Origin: Mesorhizobium amorphae CCNWGS0123
GTDB taxonomy: Bacteria; Pseudomonadota; Alphaproteobacteria; Rhizobiales; Rhizobiaceae
Reading direction: 5' to 3'
Length of the DNA stretch: 64,000 nucleotides
NCBI RefSeq assembly: GCF_001686985.1
Contig: NZ_CP015318.1
Location: 5,950,001-6,014,000 of the forward strand
Part shown: one piece after another, positions 12,763-20,089 of the stretch
Layout of the letters: each line of letters begins with the position of its first letter
Position numbering within the stretch: the stretch's first letter is position 1
The notes under the pieces: model-generated
What the model saw: the letters and a program-made list of their open reading frames with translations, nothing else
What the model was told of the DNA's origin: nothing
Databases searched by the model: none
Translations under genes and position numbers: made by a program

Positions 12763-13704
12763 CTATTCGGCGGCCAGCGGCAGGTCGATGAAATGGTGAT
12801 CTGGCATCGCCATCAGGTCGGCCGAGAACCGCGCCAGATCGTCGGCAAGCGCATCGAAGCCGGCGGATTTCTGGAACGTCCGCTCATTCATGTAAAGCCC
12901 GCGATTGACCTCGATCTGCAGCGCGTGGAGATGGCGCGCAGGCCGGCCGTAATGCTCGGTGATGAAGCCGCCAGCATAGGGCTTGTTGTGGGCGACGGTA
13001 TAGCCCATGCCGGTGAGCAGGCCGATCGCCGTCTCGGTCAAGGCGGCCGTGGCGGAGATGCCGAACCGGTCGCCTACGATAAAGTCCGGCCGCACCCCAT
13101 TGTCGCCGACCCTGATGCTGGCGGGCATTGAGTGGCAGTCGATCAGCACGGCATAGCCGAACCGCGCATGGGTCTTGGTCAGAAGCCGCTTCAGCGTCTC
13201 GTGATAGGGTTTGTACACGGTCTCGATACGCGCCACGGCCTCGGCCAGCGGCAGGCGGCCGGAATAGATGTCGAGCCCCTCCCCCACCAGCTTCGGCACG
13301 GTGCCAAGTCCGCCCGCCACCCGCGCCGAGCGGATGTTGCAGAAGGACGGCACCGGTTCGGCGAACATGCGCGGGTCAAGTTCCCAGGGCTCTCGATTGA
13401 CGTCGAGATAGGCGCGCGGGAAATTCGCCGCCAGCATCGGCGCGCCAAGCGCTACGGCGCCGCCGAACAGTTCCTCGACATAGCAATCCTCGGACCGGCG
13501 GATGGCGTTGCGGTCGAGCCGCGCCATGGCCAGGAAGCGGTCGGGATAGTAGCGGCCGCTATGCGGCGAGTTGAAGAGGAAGGGAACGCGCTGCTCGGCG
13601 CCCGATCGGATTTCGAAGGGTGGAACGACCGAAAAATCCTCGGCTGCCGTCTTCAATTTGTGCGAACCCGGAAACAGCACTGCATCATGATTTGAAAGTG
13701 CCAT
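12763..13704 (-). CDS. N-formylglutamate amidohydrolase (HutG-like)
   Basis: The 313-residue protein has the HutG/FGase zinc-enzyme pattern: FNSPHSGRYYP near residue 44, RAYLDVNREPWELDPRMF, LIDCHSMP and the late EVNRGLYMNE. Family members cleave N-formylglutamate to glutamate and formate. No hut genes are adjacent, so a role in histidine breakdown is only inferred. It lies beside cpdR, transcribed away from it, an arrangement I recall from other rhizobia. A second, more distant FGase-like gene is found at 58317-59135. Confidence 0.88.
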   Translation of the reverse strand: MALSNHDAVLFPGSHKLKTAAEDFSVVPPFEIRSGAEQRVPFLFNSPHSGRYYPDRFLAMARLDRNAIRRSEDCYVEELFGGAVALGAPMLAANFPRAYLDVNREPWELDPRMFAEPVPSFCNIRSARVAGGLGTVPKLVGEGLDIYSGRLPLAEAVARIETVYKPYHETLKRLLTKTHARFGYAVLIDCHSMPASIRVGDNGVRPDFIVGDRFGISATAALTETAIGLLTGMGYTVAHNKPYAGGFITEHYGRPARHLHALQIEVNRGLYMNERTFQKSAGFDALADDLARFSADLMAMPDHHFIDLPLAAE

Positions 13705-13865
13705 CTCGCCGGCCGCATGTCCAGCATTTCAGCACCCTGACGGCTCAGCCAAAGTCGGGATAATGCTGCCATCGTTCACTTGATGTTTACCGTCACCTCC
13801 TCATATACAGGATGGTTAACGGGCTTGCCCGGCGCCAATGTCGGGGCGGGTGATTCGGACGGGAT

Positions 13866-14231
13866 ATGATGGCACGCATTCTGCTGGCGGAAGACGACGA
13901 CGATATGCGCCGGTTCCTCGTCAAGGCGCTGGAGCGAGCCGGCTACCAGGTGAGCGATTTCGACAATGGCGCCAGTGCCTATGAGCGGCTGCGCGAGGAG
14001 CCTTTCTCGCTACTGCTGACCGATATCGTCATGCCCGAGATGGACGGCATCGAGCTTGCCCGCCGCGCAACGGAGATCGATCCCGACCTCAAGGTCATGT
14101 TCATCACCGGTTTCGCCGCCGTTGCGCTCAATCCGGATTCAAAGGCCCCGAAGGACGCCAAGGTCCTGTCGAAGCCGTTCCACCTGCGCGACCTCGTCAA
14201 TGAGGTCGAAAAGATGCTGCAGGCCGCCTGA
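13866..14231 (+). CDS. cpdR: CpdR, single-domain response regulator of ClpXP-dependent cell-cycle proteolysis
   Basis: The 121-residue protein is a receiver domain only. It has the acidic pocket (AEDDDD, residues 9-13), the phospho-acceptor Asp53 in LLTDIVMPEMDG, the conserved Thr81-Gly82 and the KPF lysine at 103. Length, sequence and neighbourhood fit CpdR. In alphaproteobacteria its unphosphorylated form directs ClpXP to degrade substrates such as PdeA and, indirectly, CtrA, and the CckA-ChpT phosphorelay controls it. Two consecutive ATG codons (13866, 13869) are possible starts. In Sinorhizobium the homologue is needed for normal bacteroid development. Confidence 0.92.
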   Translation: MMARILLAEDDDDMRRFLVKALERAGYQVSDFDNGASAYERLREEPFSLLLTDIVMPEMDGIELARRATEIDPDLKVMFITGFAAVALNPDSKAPKDAKVLSKPFHLRDLVNEVEKMLQAA

Positions 14232-14304
14232 AGCACTTCCGGCTCGATCCCGGCGCCTCCTCGGCGGCGCGACAAAACGAGCCTTTCTTTCCCTTTTCGA
14301 CCTA

Positions 14305-14333
14305 TTGACGCGCTGGATCAAAAGTGGTGTATG
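14305..14333 (+). promoter_or_regulatory. Predicted promoter of tRNA-Val
   Basis: TTGACG (14305-14310) and TGTATG (14328-14333) are separated by 17 bases and end 13 bases before the mature tRNA 5' end. The -10 match is only moderate. Confidence 0.55.
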
Positions 14334-14346
14334 CGCGGCTTCGGAT

Positions 14347-14421
14347 GGGCGTGTAGCTCAGCGGGAGAGCACTGCATTGACATTGCAGGGGTCACAGGTT
14401 CAATCCCTGTCACGCCCACCA
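14347..14421 (+). tRNA. tRNA-Val(GAC)
   Basis: The 75 bases fold as a complete tRNA. The acceptor stem is GGGCGTG/CACGCCC, the D arm has AGCTCAGC, the anticodon stem CTGCA/TGCAG encloses a loop with anticodon GAC, the T arm contains GTTCAATCC, and CCA is encoded at 14419-14421. Its 3' part from 14361 is repeated exactly at 21307, marking it as the integration target of the adjacent element. The gene remains intact at the left junction. Confidence 0.97.
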
Positions 14422-14433
14422 TCCAGACAAGCC
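14361..14433 (+). repeat. Left attachment repeat (within intact tRNA-Val and 12 bp beyond)
   Basis: These 73 bases run from the D arm of tRNA-Val to 12 bases after its CCA end and are identical to 21307-21379. They represent the att core plus flanking identity. Confidence 0.95.
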
Positions 14434-14536
14434 TACGTGCTTCCCTTGTCGTGCTTCACTGCGCTCCGCACTCCCGAAAAGACTGAATAAATTCAGCTGC
14501 TTACGCAGTCTATGATCTTTTCTAGAGCTACACAAG

Positions 14537-14555
14537 CCATCCGAAGCCGCGCATA
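14537..14555 (-). repeat. Inverted 19-bp copy of the tRNA-Val promoter/5' boundary
   Basis: This stretch is the exact reverse complement of 14330-14348, which covers the -10 region and first two bases of tRNA-Val. The similarity continues imperfectly on the minus strand into a GTGTAGCTC sequence resembling the tRNA 5' end. It lies just inside the element. Confidence 0.75.
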
Positions 14556-14603
14556 GACAGTCAGACACGACACCAAAGGAGACGACAGGCAGGGGCAATG
14601 AAC

Positions 14604-14621
14604 TGTGCCAGCAGTGTGCCA
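14604..14621 (+). promoter_or_regulatory. Candidate integrase arm-type site, left
   Basis: TGTGCCA occurs twice with a 4-base gap, a period of 11 bases or about one helical turn. The same arrangement in the same orientation occurs at 21198-21215. Paired sites near both att repeats are typical of tyrosine integrase arm binding. Confidence 0.65.
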
Positions 14622-15167
14622 ACCGCCTTCGAACGCTCCCACAGGCACCCCCACCTAGGGGTACAGGGGGGACGCACCCGGTCCCGAGCATTAGGTATGG
14701 CCATCTGAAATTTTCTCACAGAAATTCTGGGAGTTTCACCGGGGGGAATTCTCTGGGCTATCGACAAACAAAAAAGCCAAGGGCGGTCCCTACTATTGGA
14801 ATCCGGAATATCGGTTTGGCTTTCGGACTTGTCTAATTGCTTTGGTCGATAGCTCTTGCCCAATGCGTCTGGGCTATTGATTCACTTGTCGGACTCCGCC
14901 AGTCGGTTCGATCAAGCGTAGCCCGCCGGTGGCGGGTGACAACAGTTTGATAAGGTGAGTCCAATGTCCAGAGTTATTGAGCAGGAGTCATTGGAGAGAC
15001 CATAAGGGATATGACCAATATATTATGTCGAATTCCAATAGCTTTGGTTCCAATAGTAGGGAATTTAATTGTATGAAGAACCTATAAAGGAACCCTATAT
15101 GAGTTGATCATACATTTAATTGTTATTTTGTCTGGCCTCGAAGGAACCAAGGGAATTACCGCTGCGG

Positions 15168-16001
15168 TCATACATTTATCGGTAGGCGTCTTATGAACCG
15201 GCTGCCACCGCCACGACCTCGCGTCGATACGTACTCCCAACCGATATGCTTCAGCGCAATCTGGAAGCCCTTGTGGCCGACGATGTCTTTCAGGAAATTA
15301 GGCCGACTGACCCCGATCTCCTCCATGACCTCTGAAGCGTCAATCTCGGTTCTCCCGTCTTGCTCGGCTCTTTTCAGTAGCTCAATCGTCTGGCCGACCT
15401 TGCCGCCTAACTGTTTCTCGGCATGGGAAGGCACCCAATCGATAACCTCCGAATCGGGGAAGATCACCGAAAGCTGTTCCCTCGGGAATCCGTTCCCCCG
15501 GTCTGTCGAGAAGACGACATAAAGCTTGCACCCTTCGGGACATCCACCGTTGACCGTCTTGCGTATCGATCCACGACAAGCGGCCTGAAAGATATGGTGT
15601 GAAATCTCCCCGATCCGAGTTGCCCTGAAATCATCGTCCGAGAAATCATCCTCGACAGAAGCCTTCTTCGCTCCCCTGCCGGTCGCTTCATATTGAGCCA
15701 CGTTGTATTGGAGTATCCCGGCCAGGATGACGTGCTTGCAATCCTTGAACTCGTTCGTCGCCGTATGCCGTCCCCAATTGACGAACTGGACCCCTCTATC
15801 CGGCCCGACACGCTCCGACACTTCAGCAATCATGTCGGACTCACCACGGCAAAGCTTCTCGGCTCCACGATGGGTGTATGTCTTCGGCTTGTGATAGACG
15901 ACTAGGACGCCTTCATCATCCGGCAGCGACTTGATGACCTCCGCTATCCCGTCAGCAAGGGAATGGACGCTCACGGTTGCGATATGCCGTCTTCCCTGCA
16001 C
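15168..16001 (-). CDS. C-terminal half of a frameshift-split helicase-like protein
   Basis: The 277-residue frame begins at a GTG at 16001, inside the end of the upstream half. It contains a VVYHKPKTYTH strand, WGRHTATNEFKD...VILAG and FQAACRGSIRKT, the last resembling superfamily 2 helicase motif VI. A helix-turn-helix-like tail (EIGVSRPNFLKDIV) follows. Its first roughly 17 residues are probably out-of-frame translation of the normal junction; homology-like sequence starts near VHSLADGI. With the upstream frame it would make one protein of roughly 640 residues. Either a single-base indel has inactivated the gene, or the second half is made separately from the GTG. Confidence 0.65.
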   Translation of the reverse strand: MQGRRHIATVSVHSLADGIAEVIKSLPDDEGVLVVYHKPKTYTHRGAEKLCRGESDMIAEVSERVGPDRGVQFVNWGRHTATNEFKDCKHVILAGILQYNVAQYEATGRGAKKASVEDDFSDDDFRATRIGEISHHIFQAACRGSIRKTVNGGCPEGCKLYVVFSTDRGNGFPREQLSVIFPDSEVIDWVPSHAEKQLGGKVGQTIELLKRAEQDGRTEIDASEVMEEIGVSRPNFLKDIVGHKGFQIALKHIGWEYVSTRGRGGGSRFIRRLPINV

Positions 16002-17115
16002 CTTGGTCCCAATGGTGGATCGTCAGCCCCTGATATGATTTGGGAGGCGAGTAGAGCTTCTGCAATCCGCCCCTGTGTTCCTCCCAAAATCCATACGTCT
16101 TTCGAAGTCCTCCGGACGCATCGAGGATGAGCAGCGGAGTCATGTCAGGCGGCAGAATGTCTTCGTAATCGAGACCAACCGCCCCGTTCAGATTGTCCTT
16201 TCTAACCCGGACGACACGTCCTGAGAGAGAATGGAGCGCTTCAGCGGTATCCTTGTCCCGACCGGTGAAATAGCCCCTGAAGTCGTCATGGCTGAGATTC
16301 TCACGGTCGATATCCGGCATAGTGATCCGGTCACCGTCATGTTTGCCAAGCGAGATAGCGAACTCTTCAATCGAGGCTGCCAACTCAGGCTTCTTGGGTC
16401 GAAGGTCCCTCAAAATTCCAAGGAGCGAATCTTTGTCGAGCGTCAGCGCTGTCGACGGGAGAATGGCTTCGTCCCAGACTTTGACCTTCCGGACCTTGCC
16501 CTTGTAATGGAGCTGCTTCATTCCGGCAAAGAGCGTCCCGTTCTTCGAATAGCCCTCAAGGCGGTTCTGTGTCGTGAATAGGACTCGGGCATCTTCCGGT
16601 GTTGGATTGCCGAGTGCGTTTATTCCTTCGTCCGACGTCAGGACCCCGACGTCTTTCTTATCAAGCCCCATCGCCTCAATCAGCGCCTTGATCTCCTCCA
16701 GCCGAGACAAGAAGTAGATCACGCCATCGCCTTTGAACCTTTCATCAGCGAGAAATGCCTTCGTCGCTTCAATGGCAATTGTGGTCTTGCCCATCCCCGG
16801 AGAAAGTGACGACATAAACCGTTTGGGGATATCTGCCTCCTCGGCCATCGCTTCAAAGAGGTCCGCAATTTCTTTCAGCCCCAGCCAATGTTCGTCAGAC
16901 GGCGAATGGTCGAATTCGGGGGAGGAGAATTTCTCCCGTGCCGTCTTGATTGCACGGCTCGCCAGCGGCCCAGAGGTCCCATCCTCCAGCAACGCCGCAA
17001 GGGCATTGAACGAGCCTTCCTCGGAGGTCCCATCAGGGACAGAGCCCTTGGGCTCTCCAGGCACCCCCAACATGTCAGCCACGCTGCTGAATGAAGTCGT
17101 TAGAGTTATAGCCAA
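15952..17115 (-). CDS. N-terminal half of a frameshift-split helicase-like protein
   Basis: The 387-residue frame has a Walker A motif SPGMGKTT near residue 105, a DEAD-like Walker B in VWDEAI near residue 215 and then HHWDQGAGKTAYR before running out of frame into a premature stop at 15952. Motifs expected downstream (motif VI-like) lie in the next frame, so this looks like half of one P-loop ATPase. The start at 17115 overlaps the preceding gene's stop by 10 bp, suggesting translational coupling. The product could serve replication of the element; the family cannot be named with certainty. Confidence 0.68.
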   Translation of the reverse strand: MAITLTTSFSSVADMLGVPGEPKGSVPDGTSEEGSFNALAALLEDGTSGPLASRAIKTAREKFSSPEFDHSPSDEHWLGLKEIADLFEAMAEEADIPKRFMSSLSPGMGKTTIAIEATKAFLADERFKGDGVIYFLSRLEEIKALIEAMGLDKKDVGVLTSDEGINALGNPTPEDARVLFTTQNRLEGYSKNGTLFAGMKQLHYKGKVRKVKVWDEAILPSTALTLDKDSLLGILRDLRPKKPELAASIEEFAISLGKHDGDRITMPDIDRENLSHDDFRGYFTGRDKDTAEALHSLSGRVVRVRKDNLNGAVGLDYEDILPPDMTPLLILDASGGLRKTYGFWEEHRGGLQKLYSPPKSYQGLTIHHWDQGAGKTAYRNRERPFPC

Positions 17116-17462
17116 TGCGGTATTCCCTTCAGTTCTTCCAAGCTTCGCTTGTCGAAGCGATCATACGGCTCAGCTAGTTCATCCGGCTGTCGATCCCTGA
17201 TGAGGGAAACCACTCGAAGCGCCACCTTGTCCCAGTTCTTGCCAGCCAGGAATCTAGCACCCTCGACAAGCTCCTTGAACGTCTCGTAAGACCTGAAGTC
17301 CCGCCCCCTCTTGCGAAGGACATACCGGTAACTTCTAGGCTCAACGACAGGCACCCTCATGTCGGCTGATCCTCTCTGAGATGCACCCTCAAGCCAGACG
17401 ATCCTCCGCAGCACGACAGACCAGACTTCATCAATCTTCACTTCGACAGAGGACTGGCTCAT
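17106..17462 (-). CDS. Unknown 118-residue protein of the island
   Basis: I do not recognise it. It is basic and soluble, with Arg/Tyr-rich strands in the middle (RSYRYVLRKRGRDFRSYETF) and an acidic C terminus ending in PHWL. Its start overlaps the stop of the preceding frame by 4 bp (ATGA-type) and its end overlaps the helicase-like gene by 10 bp, so it belongs to the same minus-strand operon. A role as a partner of the helicase-like protein is only a guess from position. Confidence 0.65.
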   Translation of the reverse strand: MSQSSVEVKIDEVWSVVLRRIVWLEGASQRGSADMRVPVVEPRSYRYVLRKRGRDFRSYETFKELVEGARFLAGKNWDKVALRVVSLIRDRQPDELAEPYDRFDKRSLEELKGIPHWL

Positions 17463-17698
17463 GCTGCCACCTCTGCGTTAATTACTTTCCGAAGGAGCTT
17501 CGTATCGAACGGCTGACGCTGTCCTGACGGACGAAAGCGACCTCCCATAAGATCAACCGGAAAATCTGTCTTTTTAAGGAGGCTAGACCCCGTTTTTACC
17601 TCGGGTAATGTATTGTTTTCATTAGATAATTTTTGATGCTTGCACGGCTTCCCGGCACTACCCCCCTCTGTGGCCTCTGGGACGCTAAAATCAGCCAC
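17459..17698 (-). CDS. Unknown 79-residue protein, possibly 5'-truncated
   Basis: The called frame starts with GTG at 17698 and overlaps the next gene by 4 bp. The sequence is polar, with a C-terminal RFRPSGQRQPFDTKLLRKV segment. The same frame stays open upstream to a stop at 17854-17856 and reads as plausible basic coding sequence (KARAKRAGRTSDDPRHLARY and onward), yet contains no ATG, GTG or TTG before 17698. The gene may have lost its 5' end, or it may use a rare start codon. Function unknown. Confidence 0.5.
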   Translation of the reverse strand: MADFSVPEATEGGSAGKPCKHQKLSNENNTLPEVKTGSSLLKKTDFPVDLMGGRFRPSGQRQPFDTKLLRKVINAEVAA

Positions 17699-18117
17699 GT
17701 TTACACGGCTTCTCTGACGCTCCAGACGCTTATAACGGGCAAGATGTCGGGGATCATCTGAGGTACGTCCCGCACGCTTCGCTCTAGCCTTTGAGTTGAC
17801 CCCTTCTGAAATGAAGGATCAAAGTCTGCGGTCAGACAATGAAGGCCACGGGGTCAGATGGCAAAATGAGGTCGAATAAAAATACCCTATCCTCAACTAT
17901 ATCTTCTCACGAATCATGGTAAAAGTCAAGAGCAAGATCAAGCATATTTTACATATCTACTATAAGTTATTGCAATCATTACTTAATTTATTTTCAGTAC
18001 AGTTAAAAATCATAGGATGTATGCCACAATAATAAAGTATAATCTCCAGAATAAACCACGACCTCGGATAAGCTATTGGAATTTATGCGGAATGTTTGTC
18101 ACGCCCATTGAAATTGT
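17699..18117. other. Intergenic stretch with possible coding remnant and AT-rich segment
   Basis: The part to 17853 keeps the frame of the 79-residue gene open on the minus strand. TGACCCC at 17797-17803 and its inverted copy GGGGTCA at 17850-17856 bracket a 60-bp segment resembling short ends of some transposable elements, but no transposase is present. From about 17870 to 18060 the sequence is very AT-rich and could hold the operon's promoters. No complete gene is supported. Confidence 0.45.
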
Positions 18118-18549
18118 TCACTTTTGCTTTGTCAGTTCATACTCCCGATCAAGCTTTATAACGGCTTCGCTGGCACGCTCGATCCTCTTAGACAAGTCGG
18201 AAATATCTTTTGGGGTCACGGCTTTTGTGATCGACAAAATCAATTGCTTTTGTCTCGACTGCACATTCACAATCTTGGGAGTTATTTGCATCCGGCGGAC
18301 TGACCCGTCTTGAGGTAAATCAGTCCAAAAATCGTGGATCATACGATTCCGTTCGGGGCGAATACCTTCATCGATCTCACGTAGAGTCTGTTGAAGGCGG
18401 TCATACCAGTCGTCGCTCGGCTTGTGTTTGAACCCTATCGCCAGCAATGCCCGAACCTTCTCCCTGAATTCCATCAGGCCCAGCAAAGTGTTTTTGGTCG
18501 TGGGATCAGCGATGCCAGTCAACGTGTTGAGCAGCAACGTCACGTCCAA
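18118..18549 (-). CDS. HEPN-like small protein of the island
   Basis: The 143-residue frame starts with TTG at 18549. It is mainly helical and contains RNRMIH at residues 67-72, an R-x4-H motif with Asn after the Arg as found in HEPN-domain RNases, followed by DFW. HEPN proteins often act in toxin-antitoxin or anti-phage defence by cleaving RNA, but no antitoxin partner is evident next to it. Sense frame upstream stays open for 13 codons with coding-like residues (SASFGAAWN) before a stop, so the true N terminus may be lost. Assignment rests on one motif and predicted helicity. Confidence 0.55.
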   Translation of the reverse strand: MDVTLLLNTLTGIADPTTKNTLLGLMEFREKVRALLAIGFKHKPSDDWYDRLQQTLREIDEGIRPERNRMIHDFWTDLPQDGSVRRMQITPKIVNVQSRQKQLILSITKAVTPKDISDLSKRIERASEAVIKLDREYELTKQK

Positions 18550-18821
18550 ATTCCAGGCTGCTCCAAAGGACGCAGAGTTTCCCTAGACGGTTTGCGTGGA
18601 CCCGGAATTTCTTGGATCGGTTTTGAACGTACGATCGAGTGACATCGTGAACCATGTCAGCCCCCAAAGACGAAGATCAAGATAGGCGTTTTGAATACGA
18701 CGCCAAAGGGCAGAAGCCTAGTGTCAGGCGGGACCTCTGTGCCTTAGGCTCGACAACAAAAATGATAGGTCCGGAGGACTACGAAGGGCGCAGCCCGAGC
18801 AAGGTCTCTCGCGCGTGCGCG

Positions 18822-18901
18822 TAAGAGATTCTCTTAGCTAAGAGGTTCTCTTGGTACCTAGAGGTTTTTCTAATTGCTTTGGTACCAAGAGGTTCTCTTA
18901 G
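18822..18901. repeat. Iterated palindromes TAAGAG(A/G)TTCTCTTA
   Basis: Three 14-16-bp near-palindromic copies lie at 18822-18836 (a perfect 7-1-7 palindrome), 18839-18853 and 18886-18901, with a degenerate half copy at about 18908. The second and third copies are also arranged so that CTCTTGGTACC (18848-18858) and GGTACCAAGAG (18881-18891) form an 11-bp inverted repeat. The spacing resembles a protein-binding iteron or operator array. Confidence 0.65.
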
Positions 18902-19039
18902 CAACTGAATCTCTTAGAGCCCTGTTCCGTAGGACCTGAATCTCCCAGTTCCCCTCGATAGCCTTCTTTCCAGTACGGGAGGGGGTCTACAGCGTGACGG
19001 AGGGGTCGGGAGGTAGAATGTGGCACGGAACAAAGAAAA

Positions 19040-19109
19040 CCCCTGTAAGGTGCCAAGGAGACCTAAGCAGGGGCTATCGTCTGAAAAGCCTTAAAGGACC
19101 GCAAGGTCC
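19040..19109 (+). other. Candidate structured RNA or cruciform segment
   Basis: CCCCTG (19040-19045) pairs with CAGGGG (19068-19073) and inside it AGGT pairs with ACCT. Shortly after, GGACC and GGTCC (19096-19109) form a hairpin closed by a GCAA tetraloop. No reading frame or known family fits, and no reverse transcriptase is nearby, so a retron is not supported. Confidence 0.4.
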
Positions 19110-19162
19110 GAATCGCGTCGGAGATTCTAAGGGGTGTGTCCGAGAGGGCGGGTTATGGCCAT

Positions 19163-19618
19163 TCATTCCGGTCGACATGTGACGGCGAGGTAATGACCTG
19201 TAGATTTGTCAAAACCGCAGGTGTGACACTTCCAGTAAGTCAGGCCCTCGGATTCGCCGAGGTTGTGCAGCAGAGATTTAGTGCCCTTCTGATAGCAGTC
19301 TGCGCATATCTCGTGGGGCGGTTCGCCATTCTCCATGCCGGGCTTCAGGCGATATATGAGGATGCCAGGGGGAAATTTCCGAAGCTCGTAGCGCTTCTTC
19401 TCTGCCTCCCAAGTCTCGAAGCTTTTAACCTGTGCTTCTAACTCGCTTATGCGATGAGTCAGCGTCGAATACGCCGCTTGAGCCGCCAAGATTCTATCTT
19501 GCAAATCCATGACAGCCATATTTCGTGTGTTCGCGGCGTCCATCTCCTTGAGCGCCTTCGCCATGTCGAACATTGTTTTGAAAGCGCCAACGCCAGCAAT
19601 CGTCTCTGCGACAACCAT
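19163..19618 (-). CDS. Coiled-coil plus zinc-ribbon protein
   Basis: The 151-residue protein has an N-terminal helical/coiled-coil region (about residues 15-77, rich in Ala, Leu, Glu, Lys) and a C-terminal zinc ribbon with Cys105-x2-Cys108 and Cys131-x2-Cys134. From memory, proteins of this architecture recur in rhizobial genomic islands and prophages without a defined role. The start at 19618 is the first in-frame ATG. The gene stands alone between gene-free stretches. Confidence 0.75.
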   Translation of the reverse strand: MVVAETIAGVGAFKTMFDMAKALKEMDAANTRNMAVMDLQDRILAAQAAYSTLTHRISELEAQVKSFETWEAEKKRYELRKFPPGILIYRLKPGMENGEPPHEICADCYQKGTKSLLHNLGESEGLTYWKCHTCGFDKSTGHYLAVTCRPE

Positions 19619-19743
19619 AAAATAGCCTCCTAATCTAAGGGAGACCCTACTTGTTCATTCAGAGATTGAGGAGTCTTTTCGGCTCTTTGTGGTAGTGCCT
19701 CGTTTCTGTATATTTTGGCGTTGGAAAAACAAGGGAGATTTGG

Positions 19744-19986
19744 ATGGCTGCCAGTTCGATTCTGCCAAAGTACGTGCGAAGCCTGTCATACGATGCAAAG
19801 ACCCGGACGGGCATCCTAATGATGGAGCCCTATACGAATTGCGATTTTGAGGAATGCACGTCGTTGTTCGAACGGATAGACCGGAAGGTAGCGGCGATAC
19901 ACACGTTCTCTGGGGCAGAGCGTGACACGTCATACATCCGGGTCGGTCGGTCCGCAGGCTGGTCGGCGAAGCGAGGTGACGTATAG
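19744..19986 (+). CDS. Small unknown protein of the island
   Basis: The 80-residue frame (MAASSILPKYVRSLSYDAKT) has a GGGAG ribosome site about 8 bases upstream and is the only plus-strand gene inside the element. The first 55 residues read like a small alpha/beta fold, with the C terminus basic. No family is recognised. Opposite-strand frames over the same bases have no better support. Confidence 0.5.
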   Translation: MAASSILPKYVRSLSYDAKTRTGILMMEPYTNCDFEECTSLFERIDRKVAAIHTFSGAERDTSYIRVGRSAGWSAKRGDV

Positions 19987-20089
19987 CATCTATGGTGCAA
20001 GGTGAAGAAGCGGCCGAAGACTGGTGCAAGGGTCTGGCGAAGTCGAGTGTTACTTCGAATGGCCTTGCAGAGTAAGAAACGTATAAATT

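Larger units (their letters stand above)
14434..15167. other. Gene-free left end of the integrative element
   Basis: I see no credible gene in these 734 bases. They hold the inverted tRNA-promoter copy, a candidate integrase arm site and a TCTAATTGCTTTGGT motif at 14832-14846 that recurs at 18869-18883. The end near 15000-15170 is AT-rich, with two TCATACATTTA copies at about 15108 and 15168. It could hold transcription termination for the helicase operon or recombination and replication sites. Confidence 0.55.
18550..19162. other. Gene-free central region of the element with repeats and potential RNA structure
   Basis: No gene is credible in these 613 bases. They contain a cluster of iterated palindromes (18822-18901) and two hairpin-forming stretches (19040-19109). 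The 15-bp motif TCTAATTGCTTTGGT at 18869-18883 also occurs at 14832-14846. The region lies between two minus-strand genes and might be an origin, operator array or structured RNA locus. Confidence 0.5.

Noticed and set aside
13780..13865. CtrA box upstream of cpdR
   Set aside because: A TTAAC half site is present near 13817 but there is no second TTAA at the required 7-base spacing.
17797..17856. TGACCCC/GGGGTCA arms as an insertion sequence
   Set aside because: The 60-bp segment is too short and has no transposase; the arms may be chance or a remnant, so I mention them only as context.
19040..19109. Retron non-coding RNA
   Set aside because: No reverse transcriptase gene exists in the element and the hairpins do not show the msr/msd layout.
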